The position numbers and the translations under genes were made by a program. A stretch of DNA of 6,494 bases from a bacterium (lineage in GTDB: Bacteria > AUK180 > JAQVHJ01), in assembly GCA_028696285.1 (NCBI GenBank), contig JAQVHJ010000142.1, positions 1 to 6,494 of the forward strand, given 5' to 3'. A model generated the notes under the pieces. That model saw only the letters and a list, made by a program, of their open reading frames with translations. It made no database searches and was not told the origin of the DNA. Shown one piece after another: positions 4,722 through 6,494 of the stretch; position 1 is the stretch's first letter, and each line of letters begins with the position of its first letter.

Positions 4722-6494
4722 ATTTTACTATTGCGAGTTTACCGGTCTTGATTTCACTATTATGTTTTATCACATAGAAATAGATCCCATTCCCTATTTG
4801 TTTCCCTGCTTTATTAATCAGATACCACTCTTCATGATTTGATTTACAGGTGATTTCATAAATCAACTCACCTGTCATGGTATAGATTTCTATTTTACTT
4901 CCATTTGGGAGTTTTTCGAAGGTTACTTTATCCTTTGCAGGGTTCGGGTAAGAAATCACTTCATCAAGCGTGGTGTAGTTCTTTTCAAAGACTGCCTTTG
5001 CAACTGCAGAATATCCTGATTCCTTTTCAGCGATTACACTTGTTACCTTGTATGAATATTCAATCCCATCAAGGACATTGTAATCATTGAATGAATTATC
5101 GGTTACTATTTCATCATTAATCTTTTTCCAATTTCCATTCCTTAATCGGTAGACGTTATAACCATTAACTTCAGAAACTTCATTCCACTTTAGTTTAATG
5201 AATGAACCTTTCGAAACCGCGAGTAAATTTTTCGGTACACTGGAATCTTTTCCCGGAATCTCCAGTTTGAGAGAGATTGTTTCAGAATATTTACTTTTAC
5301 CGGTGTTTGTATATGAAATATTCAACCAGACCATAATGTAATTTGTTGCAGGAGGCCTATTAGTCAAGTCAAACATGAACGGTTGCGGTTCCCCGCTCCA
5401 GGCTTCTGCCCCGGCATTGATATCCGGGTAAGCAGCGGTTGCATCATTAATAATTACCCAGTCGGTTACATCTACTATTTCTGCGGTAACATTCGTCGCA
5501 GTTACGGCTCCGGCATTGAATAACCTTACATTAACTACCCAATCAGTTATATGATACCCATCATTCGGGGTATAGGAAATCGTCTGGCTGCCATTTCCAT
5601 ATATTGTTCCGGTAAATGCAGAGACAATATTTGAAAGGTCAGACCATTGATTAAATTCATCTTTAGTTTTTAGTCCAAAGTAATAAGTCGTTCCTGAAGA
5701 CAGGTCTTGTACTGTAAAAACCTGATTACTACCACCGTTACCCGGTGCAGGTTCGCTCTCTACCTGGGTACAGGAATTCCAATTCCCTTCATTGATGGGT
5801 GAATTGGAATACCTGATATCATATCCTGCTGCAGGCCAGCATGAATATCCATCATCACCGGGAGCTGTCCATTCAAGAGTAACATAATTATAACTGCTGC
5901 CGAGTACAGCCAAGTCTATTACCTGACCCGGAGAATCTGAATCTGTGGTAGCTTCGACTAATTGTTCAGTAGAAAATGAGCTGTTCTTAAATGAAGTATC
6001 AATGGCTGCAACTGTCCAGTATAGGGATTTACTGGTAGGAATTTTAGTCTGGATACAATGGTCTTTGGTAACAAAAACATTTCCCACATTAGCCTGCCCC
6101 CTGGGGAGGTTAATTGCATCACTCGTGTATCCAAATGTTCCAGAAATACAGGTACTGATAGCAACCCAGTACTGTATCATATCTGCACTGGTATAGTCAT
6201 CAGCAGGAATGTCCCAGGAAAGATTCCAGTACCCGCCGATATCTGTTGAAGTTAAATTACCCGGGATATCAGGAGGTAAATTTGATGTAATTTCTTTATT
6301 CTGATAAATCTTTGAAATTCTTTCTGATCCTGTATAGCCTGTTAATATTAAATCTAAATCACCATCATTATCTATATCTCCAAAGCCTATTGAAGAAGAA
6401 ACAACCTCGGTTAAATTTTCTCCATTAATTTCTGCGAAGGAACCTGTTCCATTGTTCCGGTAAATTGAAGAAATATATCCAGAGCCTGTATCCC
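4720..6494 (-). CDS. Secreted multidomain protein with VCBS/FG-GAP loop, FnIII domains and T9SS sorting domain (5' end beyond window)
   Basis: The frame is open from the right edge to the TAG at 4722-4720, giving 590 residues of the C-terminal part. ATG at 6180 is internal, because homologous-looking sequence continues upstream of it without a stop. Counting from the first full codon: a VCBS/FG-GAP-type calcium loop DIDNDGDLD at 39-47 followed by LILTG; an FnIII-like domain about 74-183 with the YWTVAAIDTSF signature; a second FnIII about 187-295 (LEWTAPGDDG, then TTYYFGLKTKDE); a CARDB-like beta domain about 296-418 (VVNVRLFNAGAVTATNVTAE); a third FnIII about 419-504; and a type A T9SS sorting domain about 505-590 with YPNPA, IYTMTGELIYEI, GNGIYFYVI and terminal KTGKLAIVK. 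Such proteins cross the outer membrane through the Por machinery and are anchored or released. The catalytic or adhesive part, if any, lies outside the window. A 33-codon ORF follows after 9 bases. Confidence 0.9.
   Translation of the reverse strand, partial: DTGSGYISSIYRNNGTGSFAEINGENLTEVVSSSIGFGDIDNDGDLDLILTGYTGSERISKIYQNKEITSNLPPDIPGNLTSTDIGGYWNLSWDIPADDYTSADMIQYWVAISTCISGTFGYTSDAINLPRGQANVGNVFVTKDHCIQTKIPTSKSLYWTVAAIDTSFKNSSFSTEQLVEATTDSDSPGQVIDLAVLGSSYNYVTLEWTAPGDDGYSCWPAAGYDIRYSNSPINEGNWNSCTQVESEPAPGNGGSNQVFTVQDLSSGTTYYFGLKTKDEFNQWSDLSNIVSAFTGTIYGNGSQTISYTPNDGYHITDWVVNVRLFNAGAVTATNVTAEIVDVTDWVIINDATAAYPDINAGAEAWSGEPQPFMFDLTNRPPATNYIMVWLNISYTNTGKSKYSETISLKLEIPGKDSSVPKNLLAVSKGSFIKLKWNEVSEVNGYNVYRLRNGNWKKINDEIVTDNSFNDYNVLDGIEYSYKVTSVIAEKESGYSAVAKAVFEKNYTTLDEVISYPNPAKDKVTFEKLPNGSKIEIYTMTGELIYEITCKSNHEEWYLINKAGKQIGNGIYFYVIKHNSEIKTGKLAIVK

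Noticed and set aside
6178..6180. ATG at 6180 as the true start of the T9SS protein.
   Set aside because: The frame stays open to the right edge and encodes a calcium-loop motif and the first strands of an FnIII-like domain, so this methionine is internal.
4905..6249. Open frames at 4905-5090, 5945-6196 and 6058-6249 on the plus strand and 5958-6164 on the minus strand.
   Set aside because: They are shadows of the T9SS cargo protein, which has recognisable FnIII and sorting-domain signatures across the same bases.

Overview
The window looks like a chromosomal stretch from a low-G+C bacterium of the Fibrobacterota-Chlorobiota-Bacteroidota (FCB) group or a related candidate phylum. The best taxonomic clue is a protein with a type IX secretion system (T9SS) C-terminal sorting domain, FnIII domains and a VCBS/FG-GAP calcium loop. 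The leftward promoter is a perfect TTGACA-17-TATAAT, which does not look like the TTTG/TANNTTTG promoters of classical Bacteroidota. An Ignavibacteriota-like or candidate-phylum member is therefore an attractive inference, but it is not proven. All genes that can be supported lie on the minus strand.

Reading in the direction of transcription (right to left): (1) 6494-4720 is the C-terminal 590 residues of a large secreted T9SS cargo protein whose start lies beyond the right edge. (2) 4710-4609 is a 33-codon ORF, apparently translationally coupled to it. It carries a YxxPxLxxxxxLxxxT leader-like motif resembling precursor peptides of the lasso/PqqD-recognised RiPP class. A nested dyad overlaps its 3' end. 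(3) 4608-4124 is an A+T-rich non-coding stretch with heptameric tandem repeats, a strong promoter and a cluster of TAAAGTAAAATA motifs in alternating orientation that reaches the ribosome binding site of the next gene. (4) 4123-2993 encodes a class II Fic adenylyltransferase with a C-terminal winged-helix domain. (5) Seven bases later, 2985-1 (running off the left edge) encodes a Mrr-type nuclease fused to a DEAH superfamily 2 helicase, followed by at least seven ~59-residue GWxDWYDFLG repeats resembling the phage-integrase repeat unit.

The fic and nuclease-helicase genes look like one operon driven by the promoter at 4265-4237. The helicase start has no visible Shine-Dalgarno sequence, so it probably depends on translation of fic. 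An intact nuclease, an intact helicase motor, a self-inhibited AMPylating enzyme that may also be the local repressor, and a repeat-built, possibly variable C-terminal module suggest a two-gene genome-defence or toxin/restriction-like cassette. No methyltransferase is visible, though one could lie past the left edge. The defence role is inference. The domain calls rest on motifs read directly in the translations.
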